From the NCBI RefSeq assembly GCF_014696345.1, contig NZ_JACJPY010000004.1, positions 23,517-87,516 on the forward strand: a stretch of DNA of 64,000 bases, read 5' to 3'. The notes under the pieces were generated by a model. The model made no database searches, was not told where the DNA came from, and saw only the letters and a program-made list of their open reading frames with translations. A program made the position numbers and the translations under genes. This stretch comes from Pseudanabaena cinerea FACHB-1277 (GTDB taxonomy: Bacteria; Cyanobacteriota; Cyanobacteriia; Pseudanabaenales; Pseudanabaenaceae). Shown in pieces: positions 41,730 to 50,603 of this stretch (its first letter is position 1; each line of letters starts with the position of its first letter).

Positions 41730-43829
41730 ATGAAATCTATAAAGTTGCTATTTTTAGCACCTAGCTTTGCTCTGTCTGTTTTTAGTCTAGCGGAACTTGC
41801 GAAAGCAGATCCAACTTTAGAAGCAGATAACAATCATATTTTGACCGTTGGCGAATTGAGATCGCAGGCTTCCCAACAAAGTGCTAGTTTATTGCAACCC
41901 AACTTAAACTCTAGTCATACGACAAAGCCCGAAACTGTTGCTCAAATTGAACCTGATAGTGATGAAATTGAAATTGAAGTAACAGGAAAGAAGTCTCCTT
42001 TTATCCCCACCTCTGCCCCCGCATATGTCGTTCCTAAAGAAGAGATCCAGAAGCAAAATCCTAGTACTGCGGCGGAACTGTTGCGAAGCTTACCAGGCTT
42101 TGCGATCAATGACTATGGCTTTGGTGCAGATATTCATACAGGGACTTTTTTGCGTGGTTTTTCCATTAACCAATCCACATTTCAAATTAATGGCAGATCC
42201 TTTGGTAGCAATGTTAGCACCTATCACGGTGGAACCGATCTCAATAGTATCCCCGTTGATGCGATCGAGCGCGTGGAATTAACGGGCGGCACTAGCGCCA
42301 CCCTCTACGGTTCTGAAGCCTTTGGCGGTGTCATTAATTTAATTACCAAAAAAGATCCACAACCACTCAAAGCTACTACCAATGTCGAATTAGGCTCTTA
42401 CGGCTATCAACGCTATCGTGTTGGCTATGGCGGGACTCTAGATGGTGTCAACTTCCGCTTGGGTTACGAGCGCTTCTCAACGGACAATAATTATCCTGTG
42501 CCGATTGGGGCAGCTAATCGCAATCCTACTGATGGCAGACTCTTCAATGGCGACTCGCGCATTGATAATTTTTATGGCAGTGTCGAAGCTCCCATTAATG
42601 CCCGTAATTCCTTTAGCATTGATGCTTATAAGTCAGCAAGTCGGCGTGGATTGCTTTACTTTGGGTTCCCACTCCAACGCGATCGCCTCGATCATGATTT
42701 GTTAAATATTGGTGCAACTTTAACTAGTAAATTGGGCGAAGGTGATGATTCCATCTTAAAAACCACGATCGCTTTCAATCAGGACTTTTTCAACACCTAC
42801 GGTCCCACAGGAGCAACAGCTTTTCGGAGTGGAGCTTTGGACTCAAGGGCTTTAAGCGGTCGTGTCGAGCATCAATGGCAACTTGCTGCCAATAACAAGC
42901 TCACATGGGGATTTGACGTTAAAACTGACTCCATCCGTGGTGATGTGCTTAGCTCCCTGCCTGCTCTTGTGGGATTTAATGGCACTGTCAATCGCGATCG
43001 CTCCCTTGTCGCACTCTTTGCTCTAAACGCATGGAAAATTACCGATGATTTCCAATTGGAACTAGGGTTACGCCAGAATTTCACCAGCGACTATGGCAGC
43101 TATCTCAACCCCACGATCGGCACAAGATGGAACATCACGCCCGAACTCGCTTTTCGCAATAGCTTTGCTGTACTTCAGCGCAATCCAGGGTTAGATCAGC
43201 TTTTTGTGTTCGATACAGTCCACAACTGGCTGGCGAATCCCAACCTCATACCTGAGCGCGGTGTTGCCTATACTGCTGGCTTCGATTTGAGTGTGGCAGA
43301 TGCAGTGGTGGCTCAGTTAACCTATTTTGGTAGTAGCCTAAGCGATCGCATTGGCATCATCGCAGGACGATGGGAGAATGTGGGACAGGTAAACACCAAC
43401 GGAGTTGAGGCTGGAATTAAATGGAAAATCTCTCCAGAGTTCTCATCATTTGTCAATTACACTTACACCGATGCCAAGATTGCTAGCAGTAGGACTGCCT
43501 CTGAAGTTGGATTACAACTAGCTACAGTTCCCTACTCTGTTGGTAAGTTAGGAGTTAGCTATGAGTCCAATGGCTGGCAGGCAAATCTATTTTTCAACTA
43601 TTACAGTGGCTCTCGACGGGCTATTTTCGCTCAAGGCACAGCAGGACAGAGAGCTACTGACTTTTCGCCAGCCTATCTGAGCCTAGATTTTAGTGCTAAG
43701 GTTCCATTGTCTAAAAATTTAGCCTTGACTGTGAATCTAGAAAATCTGACTGACAATAGCTATGAAAAGACTAATCGCATTTATCAACCAGGCTTAACCT
43801 ATAGGATTGGTTTGCAAGCTAGCTTCTAG
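41730..43829 (+). CDS. TonB-dependent outer-membrane receptor
   Basis: 699 aa. The signal peptide spans residues 1-26 (LLFLAPSFALSVFSLAELAKA). A TonB-box-like EIEIEVTGK occurs near residue 75. The plug domain has the blocks PSTAAELLRSLPGFAIN, TFLRGFSINQSTFQING and IERVELTGGTSATLYGSEAFGGVINLIT. The rest is a 22-strand beta barrel ending in the typical terminal Phe (TYRIGLQASF). It should import a siderophore, vitamin or metal complex; the substrate is not evident and no biosynthesis genes are nearby. GGAG precedes the ATG by 14 bp. A terminator follows. Confidence 0.92.
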   Translation: MKSIKLLFLAPSFALSVFSLAELAKADPTLEADNNHILTVGELRSQASQQSASLLQPNLNSSHTTKPETVAQIEPDSDEIEIEVTGKKSPFIPTSAPAYVVPKEEIQKQNPSTAAELLRSLPGFAINDYGFGADIHTGTFLRGFSINQSTFQINGRSFGSNVSTYHGGTDLNSIPVDAIERVELTGGTSATLYGSEAFGGVINLITKKDPQPLKATTNVELGSYGYQRYRVGYGGTLDGVNFRLGYERFSTDNNYPVPIGAANRNPTDGRLFNGDSRIDNFYGSVEAPINARNSFSIDAYKSASRRGLLYFGFPLQRDRLDHDLLNIGATLTSKLGEGDDSILKTTIAFNQDFFNTYGPTGATAFRSGALDSRALSGRVEHQWQLAANNKLTWGFDVKTDSIRGDVLSSLPALVGFNGTVNRDRSLVALFALNAWKITDDFQLELGLRQNFTSDYGSYLNPTIGTRWNITPELAFRNSFAVLQRNPGLDQLFVFDTVHNWLANPNLIPERGVAYTAGFDLSVADAVVAQLTYFGSSLSDRIGIIAGRWENVGQVNTNGVEAGIKWKISPEFSSFVNYTYTDAKIASSRTASEVGLQLATVPYSVGKLGVSYESNGWQANLFFNYYSGSRRAIFAQGTAGQRATDFSPAYLSLDFSAKVPLSKNLALTVNLENLTDNSYEKTNRIYQPGLTYRIGLQASF

Positions 43830-43853
43830 CAAATAGGACTCACCTGATTCTAG

Positions 43854-43887
43854 ACTAGGGGCAATTCATGAGCCGCCCCTAGTTTTT
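43854..43887 (+). terminator. Terminator of the receptor gene
   Basis: ACTAGGGGC (43854-43862) pairs with GCCCCTAGT (43875-43883), followed by T5. The loop resembles the GGGGCAATTCATGA REP family. Confidence 0.8.
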
Positions 43888-43965
43888 GCTGTTTTGCAGC
43901 TATTTTGCATAAGCCTTAAAAATATACTAGCCCCTAACAAATTTATTGGGTGAACAACTAGACAT

Positions 43966-44080
43966 GGTACTGTTTCAAAGTTGTTGAATCGAAAAATCGG
44001 ATAAAAATTGCAAAAACAAGCCGGCTATTGATCCTAACTTCGGAGTCTTATTTGTTCACCAACAACCTTGAAACAATACC
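43966..44080. mobile_element. 115-bp MITE-like element with 21-bp inverted ends
   Basis: GGTACTGTTTCAAAGTTGTTG at the left is mirrored at 44060-44080 with two mismatches. No coding potential is seen inside. It lies in the 549-bp gap before hrcA, with a CTAGATCAAG tandem at about 44106. Confidence 0.55.
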
Positions 44081-44239
44081 AGCGTGACATATTACCCCGT
44101 AAATCTAGATCAAGCTAGATCAAGCGGCAAGATGTTATCCCAAGATTTAAGTATCCTAGTAGTTATGCTTTTAACATTTAGCAACTAAATTTAGCAATAT
44201 ATAAATTCAGTATATTAACTTCAATTTATTCTTCCACTC

Positions 44240-44365
44240 CTTTAATTAATACATTTTCACTTTTCACCTTTTTTCACCTTTCATCTTTCACCTTTTACTT
44301 TTTACTTTTTACTTTTCACTTTTCACTTTTTACTTTTTACTTTTTACTTTTTACTTTTTACTTTA
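44240..44365. repeat. Pyrimidine-rich microsatellite (ACTTTTT/ACCTTTT units)
   Basis: About 18 tandem 6- to 8-bp units, CTTTTTA being the commonest, end 14 bp before the hrcA start codon. The last stretch is a pure 7-bp repeat. Copy-number slippage here would change the spacing between any hrcA promoter and its start. Confidence 0.8.
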
Positions 44366-44378
44366 GATTACTTTCCCC

Positions 44379-45440
44379 ATGAAACCCCAACTCACCCATC
44401 GAGAACAAAAAGTCCTTTGGGCAACCATTGACCACTATATCCAAACTGCCGAACCTGTTGGCTCTAAAGTTTTGGTGTCAGAATATGATTTCGGGATCAG
44501 TCCTGCCACGATCCGCCAAGTGCTGCATACTCTCGATCGCAGTGGGTTACTCTATCAGCCCCACACCTCCGCAGGGCGCGTTCCCTCTGACTCAGGCTAC
44601 CGCGTCTATGTCGATGAGCTAATCGACCCTGCCAGTGAAGCTCACCGCTATGCCCATTGTTTTTTGCAGGGCGATCGCCTCAATCCATCCAACCTCGATC
44701 GCATCTTTCGTGATGTGGCGCAGCTTTTGGCAACCCTCAGTGGTTGCATTGCGGTGATTACGGCTCCAAATATGCAAATGATGCGGATCAAACATCTGCA
44801 ATTGGTGATGCTAGACTGCCAGACGATCATGGCGATCGCTGTCAGCGACACATACTACACTGCATCACTATCGATAGATCTACCTCACGAAATTAAGCCC
44901 GAAATTCTAGAAGGGGAGCTAAACATCTTAAATAACTTTTTAAATACCCATCTGCGCGATCGCAATTGGACTGCCCTTGGTAGTCCTTTACAGTGGGATG
45001 ATCTTGATCGCCAATTTCAGCAATATGCTCTGCTACTTCAGAAATCCTTAAACCAACTCATGGGACTATGCGATCGCACCGCCCTTGGGCAGATGTTTAT
45101 CAGTGGGCTAACGGAGCTATTGCGTCAACCTGAATTTTCTAATCTCCAACAGGTGCAAAATATTGTGCAGTTACTAGAGGCTGATCGCGCCTCCCTGATG
45201 TCATTGATTGCCGATCAGTCCCACAACCCCGATCATGCTGTCAGCATTAGCATCGGTTCTGAGATCTCCATCGAGCCAATGCAAAACTGTACCTTTATCT
45301 CCAGTCGCTATCATTGCGATCGCCAGCCCATCGGTACTGTCGCTGTCCTTGGTCCCACCCGTCTTGGCTATACTAAGGCGATCGCCTCAGTCCAAGCCGC
45401 CGCCACTCACCTCACCGAAGCAATGAGCAAGATCAAGTAA
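44379..45440 (+). CDS. hrcA: Heat-inducible transcription repressor HrcA
   Basis: 353 aa. The N-terminal winged helix reads LTHREQKVLWATIDHYI, EPVGSKVLVSEYDFGISPATIRQ and SAGRVPSDSGYRVYVD, all typical. The middle and C-terminal GAF-like parts end with IGTVAVLGPTRLGYTKAIAS. It represses groE/dnaK genes through the CIRCE element. No CIRCE was found in this window, so its targets are elsewhere. The ATG is preceded by a pyrimidine microsatellite and no clear Shine-Dalgarno sequence. A two-way terminator follows. Confidence 0.94.
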   Translation: MKPQLTHREQKVLWATIDHYIQTAEPVGSKVLVSEYDFGISPATIRQVLHTLDRSGLLYQPHTSAGRVPSDSGYRVYVDELIDPASEAHRYAHCFLQGDRLNPSNLDRIFRDVAQLLATLSGCIAVITAPNMQMMRIKHLQLVMLDCQTIMAIAVSDTYYTASLSIDLPHEIKPEILEGELNILNNFLNTHLRDRNWTALGSPLQWDDLDRQFQQYALLLQKSLNQLMGLCDRTALGQMFISGLTELLRQPEFSNLQQVQNIVQLLEADRASLMSLIADQSHNPDHAVSISIGSEISIEPMQNCTFISSRYHCDRQPIGTVAVLGPTRLGYTKAIASVQAAATHLTEAMSKIK

Positions 45441-45449
45441 CACCAAATA

Positions 45450-45472
45450 AAAAAATGGCTTAGCCATTTTTT
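45450..45472. terminator. Bidirectional terminator between hrcA and the anti-sigma gene
   Basis: AAAAAATGGC-TTA-GCCATTTTTT, a 10-bp stem with A/T tracts on both sides, between convergent genes. Confidence 0.88.
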
Positions 45473-45488
45473 ATATTAATCTCTTATA

Positions 45489-45947
45489 TTAATCTATGAG
45501 TGGCTTGGCTTTAGGATCAATGCGCTTGCATAGGGTCAATTGATGGCGCTCATAATCCCAAGTGACTTGCTCAAAAATTTTGCGTAATATATAAAAACCT
45601 CTACCACATTCCAGATCATGACAAGGCGTAGGATCACCATTCTTGCGATGCTCAGGGCTATCGTCTTGGCGATCGCTGCCCTGATCCTGAATGATCCACC
45701 AATATATTTGGGTAGAATCTTGGTGGAGTTTCGTAAAACTGACGTTAATCTGCTTACAAGGATCTAGAGAGTTGCCATGCTTTACCGCATTCACCAAAGC
45801 CTCTTGCAACCCCAAACGCAACTCTGGCTGCCATAGCAAAGGTGCTTCACTTACCAATAGATCTAGTACTGGGGCAAGATAGAGCGTTGAACTAAAACTA
45901 AGATTTCTCCACTTACGCCCCATTGGACGAACAGGTGTCACAATCAC
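45489..45947 (-). CDS. RsbW/anti-sigma-type ATP-binding (HATPase_c) protein
   Basis: 152 aa, a GHKL ATPase domain alone. The N-box is LQEALVNAVKHGNSLD and the G-box DLECGRGFYILRKIFEQV; a WWIIQDQGSD strand lies between. Such proteins are serine/threonine kinases controlling anti-sigma antagonists in partner-switching pathways. The start codon is GTG at 45947, overlapping the stop of a 30-codon ORF as GTGA. No sigma or STAS partner is adjacent. Confidence 0.85.
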   Translation of the reverse strand: MIVTPVRPMGRKWRNLSFSSTLYLAPVLDLLVSEAPLLWQPELRLGLQEALVNAVKHGNSLDPCKQINVSFTKLHQDSTQIYWWIIQDQGSDRQDDSPEHRKNGDPTPCHDLECGRGFYILRKIFEQVTWDYERHQLTLCKRIDPKAKPLID

Positions 45948-46036
45948 GCCCTCTTAACTCCTTTGGGTAACTGCTCTACCATCGTCTGCATCTTTGCCCG
46001 CCACTCAATGAAATCAACTAGACTCATGATCGCCAT
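45944..46036 (-). CDS. Possible 30-aa small protein coupled to the anti-sigma gene
   Basis: MAIMSLVDFIEW and then a helical, amphipathic stretch ending KGVKRA. The stop TGA overlaps the GTG start of the next gene (GTGA), a typical coupling arrangement. There is no good ribosome binding site and I do not recognise the sequence. It may instead be leader peptide or chance. Confidence 0.35.
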   Translation of the reverse strand: MAIMSLVDFIEWRAKMQTMVEQLPKGVKRA

Positions 46037-46106
46037 ACAATGGATTCCATATCATTCTAGCGAAAAATCTCGACTAAATAACTTTATATAACTTTCCCCT
46101 AGCGCC

Positions 46107-47936
46107 ATGACCTTTACGCAAAGACAAACTTCCCCCTTTAATCCCACAGAAAACACCCGCACGATGGGCAAAGGAATGCGGGCAGCCATTTTATTTTTGC
46201 TAAGCGTTGTGGTGTTGCTAGGACTTTTGGGGGGCAGACTATTTTACTTGCAACTAATTGAGGGCGATCGCAACCAACAGTTAGCCGAAAATAATCGCAT
46301 CAGGCTGATTGCCAAACCCCCAGAGCGTGGTCGCCTATTTGATCGCAAGGGCAATATTCTCGCCTCTAGCCGCCTTGCCCATGTGGTATATCTCTGGCCG
46401 ATCGCCCAGCCCAAAGAAAAATGGCAGCCAATTATTCAACGCCTATCCGAGGTCATCGGTATCCCCGCACAAACGATCCTTGCCAAACTAGAGCAGGAAG
46501 GCTATAACTCGCCAAATCTCGTGCGTGTTTCCTCAGCCATTAGTCCCAAGATCGTGACCGCACTATTAGAGCATAGCCGTGAGCTATCGGGTGTACAGGT
46601 AGAGCCAGAAGCAGTCCGATACTATCCCAATGGGGACATCGCCGCCCATGTACTGGGCTATACAGGCGAAATTACCGCCGAAGAATTGCCAGAACTGCGC
46701 GAAAAAGGCTATCGTCCTGGCGATGTACTAGGCAAGGCAGGGCTAGAATATGCCTTTGAAAAAATGCTGCGTGGCGAATGGGGAGGGCAGCAGGTAGAGG
46801 TGGATGCCTTTGGGAAGGTGTTGCGAATTCTAGGTCAGAAACCGCCCTTAGCAGGAAATGCCGTGAAGCTTACCATCGACCTTGATCTGCAAAAAGCTGT
46901 GGAAAATATTCTCGGCGATCGCCAAGGGGGAGTTGTCGCCATGAACCCTAATAATGGCGAAATCTTGGCAATGGTTAGCCATCCTGCCTTTGATCCCAAC
47001 CTCTTCTCAGGCAAAATTTCTGAAGCGGCATGGCAACGGTTGCAAGAAAAGGATCACCCCTTTGTGAACCGTGTCCTGCAAGTTTATCCGCCTGCCAGTA
47101 CTTTCAAAGTTGTCACCATGGCGGCGGCTCTGGAAAGCAAATCCTATAGTCCTAACGATGTTCTGCCCACCTATCCATACTTAGATCTAGGCGGCTTCCA
47201 ATTTTGGGATCACAATAAAGCAGGCTTCGGCACAATTGGCTTTTATGAAGCAATGGCCTATAGCAGCAACACCTTTTTTGGGCAGGTGGGAATGCGGATC
47301 GGAGAAAAAAACATAGCCGAATGGTCTCATAAGTTTGGCTATGGCGAATATTCAGGAATTGAGTTAAAGGCTGAGGAAACTAAAGGCACTGTGCCAGATC
47401 CTGCGTGGAAACAAAAGGTGATCGGCGAACCTTGGTATATTGGCAATACGGTAAATATGTCCATCGGTCAGGGAGATGTGCAGGCAAATTTGTTGCAAGT
47501 GGGGATGATGACCGCCAGTGTCGCCAATGGTGGTTTTAAGATCAGACCGCATCTCATGCTAGAGGATAATGATGCGAAGGAATGGCGACAGTCATTAAAT
47601 ATTTCGCCCACAAATTTAGCTGCACTCCAAAAATCCCTCAGAGCCGTTTTTGAGTTTGGTACAGCTTCATCTCTAAGTGTGGCAGATGTCACGATGGCGG
47701 GCAAATCGGGGACAGCCGAAGATCCACCACGTCCTAACCATGCTTGGTTTACCCTCTATGCTCCATATGAGAAGCCTGAGATAGTGGTGACAGCCTTTGC
47801 CGAAAATGCTGGAGGTGGAGGTGGTAGCGCGATCGCTGCGCCATTAGCGGTACAAACCGTTGAGGCATACATGAAAGTCAAAAAGCAACCCAATGCACCG
47901 AATAATCCCTCAATCTCCACCCCAGTCCCAAACTAA
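46107..47936 (+). CDS. mrdA: Penicillin-binding protein 2 (transpeptidase)
   Basis: 609 aa. Residues 26-50 form the membrane anchor. The dimerisation region includes RLIAKPPERGRLFDRKGNIL and GYTGEITAEELPEL. The transpeptidase domain carries the SxxK serine in PPASTFKVV, the SxN motif in YSSNTFFGQ and KSGTAEDP (KSGT). It crosslinks peptidoglycan and is needed for cell shape or elongation. A Gly-rich segment (AGGGGGSAI) near the end and a Pro/Asn tail are small oddities. It is complete. Confidence 0.92.
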   Translation: MTFTQRQTSPFNPTENTRTMGKGMRAAILFLLSVVVLLGLLGGRLFYLQLIEGDRNQQLAENNRIRLIAKPPERGRLFDRKGNILASSRLAHVVYLWPIAQPKEKWQPIIQRLSEVIGIPAQTILAKLEQEGYNSPNLVRVSSAISPKIVTALLEHSRELSGVQVEPEAVRYYPNGDIAAHVLGYTGEITAEELPELREKGYRPGDVLGKAGLEYAFEKMLRGEWGGQQVEVDAFGKVLRILGQKPPLAGNAVKLTIDLDLQKAVENILGDRQGGVVAMNPNNGEILAMVSHPAFDPNLFSGKISEAAWQRLQEKDHPFVNRVLQVYPPASTFKVVTMAAALESKSYSPNDVLPTYPYLDLGGFQFWDHNKAGFGTIGFYEAMAYSSNTFFGQVGMRIGEKNIAEWSHKFGYGEYSGIELKAEETKGTVPDPAWKQKVIGEPWYIGNTVNMSIGQGDVQANLLQVGMMTASVANGGFKIRPHLMLEDNDAKEWRQSLNISPTNLAALQKSLRAVFEFGTASSLSVADVTMAGKSGTAEDPPRPNHAWFTLYAPYEKPEIVVTAFAENAGGGGGSAIAAPLAVQTVEAYMKVKKQPNAPNNPSISTPVPN

Positions 47937-48105
47937 AAGATAGGGGTTGGCGATCGCTGCGGAGATTTACGCTCTAGCTCTGCTTTTGTCTACATTTGCC
48001 TGTTTTTGCCTGTTTGGTTAGCCTTGTGGTTTTTAGGTTTGCATCAATCACCTGATACAATCAACATACAGAATTTATCTATGTAATAAAGAACGTCTCG
48101 GAAAT

Positions 48106-49896
48106 ATGCGCCTATCTCAAATGCTCTGGGTTACGCTGCGGGAAGATCCTGCCGAAGCCGAATTGCCAAGCCACAAATTGCTTTTGCGTGCGGGTTATAT
48201 CAGACGTATTGGTTCAGGTCTGTATGCCTATTTGCCCTTGATGTGGCGAGTCTTGCAAAAGATTTCGGCGATCGTGCGTGAAGAGATGGATGCAACGGGG
48301 GCGCAGGAATGTCTATTGACGCAGTTGCAACCTGCGGAGCTATGGCAAGAATCGGGACGTTGGGATACTTACACCAAAGCCGAAGGGATCATGTTTGCCA
48401 TGACCGATCGCGCTAATCGGGAGGTGGGTTTGGGTCCCACCCATGAGGAAGTAATTACGGCGATCGCGAGGGATGCAATCCGTTCCTATCGTCAACTGCC
48501 CCAACATCTCTATCAAATTCAAACGAAGTTCCGTGACGAAATTCGCCCAAGGTTTGGATTGATGCGCGGTCGCGAATTTATCATGAAGGATGGCTATTCT
48601 TTCCATGTCAATGAAGAGAGTCTTAAGGAAACTTACTACGCCATGGATCGCGCCTATCGCAAAATGTTCGATCGCTGCGGTTTGAAATTTCGAGCAGTGG
48701 AAGCAGATTCAGGGGCGATCGGTGGTTCGGGTTCTCAAGAGTTTATGGTACTAGCGGAAGCGGGAGAGGATGATATTCTCTTTACTGAAGATGGTAGATA
48801 TGCCGCCAATGTGGAAAAGGCGGTATCAATTCCCCCTGAAGCCGTTGCTTCCCATTTTGATAAATTTGAGAAATTGCATACACCCAAAGCTAATACGATT
48901 GAGTCGGTGTGCAAAATGCTGAAATGCAGTCCCACTCAAGTTGTGAAGCAGGTTCTTTATCAAGTCACCTATGACAACGGGATGGCGGTGTTGGTGTTGG
49001 TGAGCATTCGTGGCGATCGCGATGTCAATGAAGTGAAGTTGCAGAATGAATTGGTTAAAGTCGCGGCAAATTATGGTGGCAAAGCGGTGATTAACCTGCA
49101 AGTTGCCGATGCTGAATCGCAACAAAAATGGGCGCATTCCCAACTGCCTCTCGGTTACATTGCACCCGATCTTGCCGATAGTTATATCGATCAAGTCAAG
49201 GACTTTGCGCCCAAGTTTTTACGCCTAGCCGATCGCACCGTTGCCGAATTACATAATTTCGTAACTGGAGCCAATGAAGCGGATTATCACGTTGTCGGTG
49301 CAAATTGGGCTAAGGAATTCCCATTGCCAACGGTGGTCAATCTCGATAAAGCTCAGGCAGGCGATCGCGCTCTTCACGATCCCACGCAAATCCTGCAAAC
49401 CGCCAGAGGCATCGAAGTTGGTCACATCTTCCAATTGGGAACCAAATATTCCCAAGCAATGAAAGCCACTTTCACCAATGAACAGGGTGAAGAACTTCCT
49501 TTGGTAATGGGTTGCTATGGCTTAGGTGTGTCCCGTCTTGCTCAAGCGGCAGTGGAACAGTCCCATGATAAGGATGGCATCATTTGGAATAAGGCGATCG
49601 CCCCTTACCATGTGATCGTGACAGTTCCCAATATCGCCGACACCAAGCAAATAGAAGTTGCCGAAAGCCTTTACCATGCTCTGCAAGTTGCCAAAATTGA
49701 AGTGTTGCTAGATGATCGCGATGAACGCGCTGGCGTTAAGTTCAAAGATGCTGACTTGGTTGGTATTCCCTATCGCGTGGTCACAGGCAAGGCGATCGCT
49801 GATGGCAAAGTGGAAATCGTCAATCGGGCAACTAAAGTAGCGACCTTGGTGGCGATCGCCAATGTGGTGGAATATTTGCAGCAGGAACTTAGTTAA
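48106..49896 (+). CDS. proS: Prolyl-tRNA synthetase
   Basis: 596 aa class II synthetase. The N-terminus [22 protein letters not shown], motif 2 around [19 protein letters not shown] and motif 3 [15 protein letters not shown] are intact. The middle (about residues 230-400) is the INS editing domain of the bacterial type. The C-terminal anticodon-binding domain ([25 protein letters not shown]) is complete. It attaches proline to tRNA-Pro. Single gene, no operon partners. Confidence 0.96.
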   Translation: MRLSQMLWVTLREDPAEAELPSHKLLLRAGYIRRIGSGLYAYLPLMWRVLQKISAIVREEMDATGAQECLLTQLQPAELWQESGRWDTYTKAEGIMFAMTDRANREVGLGPTHEEVITAIARDAIRSYRQLPQHLYQIQTKFRDEIRPRFGLMRGREFIMKDGYSFHVNEESLKETYYAMDRAYRKMFDRCGLKFRAVEADSGAIGGSGSQEFMVLAEAGEDDILFTEDGRYAANVEKAVSIPPEAVASHFDKFEKLHTPKANTIESVCKMLKCSPTQVVKQVLYQVTYDNGMAVLVLVSIRGDRDVNEVKLQNELVKVAANYGGKAVINLQVADAESQQKWAHSQLPLGYIAPDLADSYIDQVKDFAPKFLRLADRTVAELHNFVTGANEADYHVVGANWAKEFPLPTVVNLDKAQAGDRALHDPTQILQTARGIEVGHIFQLGTKYSQAMKATFTNEQGEELPLVMGCYGLGVSRLAQAAVEQSHDKDGIIWNKAIAPYHVIVTVPNIADTKQIEVAESLYHALQVAKIEVLLDDRDERAGVKFKDADLVGIPYRVVTGKAIADGKVEIVNRATKVATLVAIANVVEYLQQELS

Positions 49897-49947
49897 AATA
49901 GCAATGATTTCGCCATTTACAAACCACGAGTTCAATAATTCAGAAAT

Positions 49948-50547
49948 ATGGAAAAGCCAGCAGTCACCGATCATGACATCCATCCTCTACTTGCAAATCG
50001 CTGGAGTCCTCGCGCCTTTGACAGCAAGTTAGTTGCACCTGAAAAACTAGCCCAATTATTTGAGGCCGCCCGATGGTCAGCATCCTGTTTTAATGATCAA
50101 CCTTGGGTATTTATAGTGGCAACCAAAGACGATACGATCAACTATCAAAAAATGTTGGATTGCCTAGTTCCCTTTAACGTGGCTTGGGCGCAGGCTGCTC
50201 CTGTATTGATCTTGGCGATCGCCCAAAAGCACTTTAAGCACAATGGCAAGCCCAATGCTTGGGGCGAATATGATGCAGGGCAAGCCACCGCAAATTTAGT
50301 ATGCCAAGCCACCGCCCTTGGATTATTCGCGCACCAAATGGGCGGTTTTGATGCTGATAAAGCGATCGCCACCTTCCATATTCCCGATACGGCGAAACCA
50401 ATGGCAGCGATCGCGATCGGCTATGCAGGGGAAGTTAGTAATCTCCCCATTGACCTGCAAGAAAAGGAAACCACGCCCCGTGTGCGTCAGCCCCTATCCA
50501 GTTTTGTCTTCACAGGCGATTGGCAACAGACCGCAGATTTTGTTTAA
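49948..50547 (+). CDS. Nitroreductase-family FMN oxidoreductase
   Basis: 199 aa. Typical blocks are RWSPRAFDSKLV, EAARWSASCFNDQPWVFIVA (FMN phosphate binding) and ATALGLFAHQMGGFDADKA. It uses NAD(P)H to reduce nitro compounds, quinones or similar. The natural substrate is unknown. It lies 51 bp after proS and may share its transcript. The C-terminus is of normal length. Confidence 0.88.
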   Translation: MEKPAVTDHDIHPLLANRWSPRAFDSKLVAPEKLAQLFEAARWSASCFNDQPWVFIVATKDDTINYQKMLDCLVPFNVAWAQAAPVLILAIAQKHFKHNGKPNAWGEYDAGQATANLVCQATALGLFAHQMGGFDADKAIATFHIPDTAKPMAAIAIGYAGEVSNLPIDLQEKETTPRVRQPLSSFVFTGDWQQTADFV

Positions 50548-50603
50548 ATCAAAAGCTTATGCCGTCCCCTTAGTGGGCGGCATAGACCCTTGGACTGCAA
50601 AAA

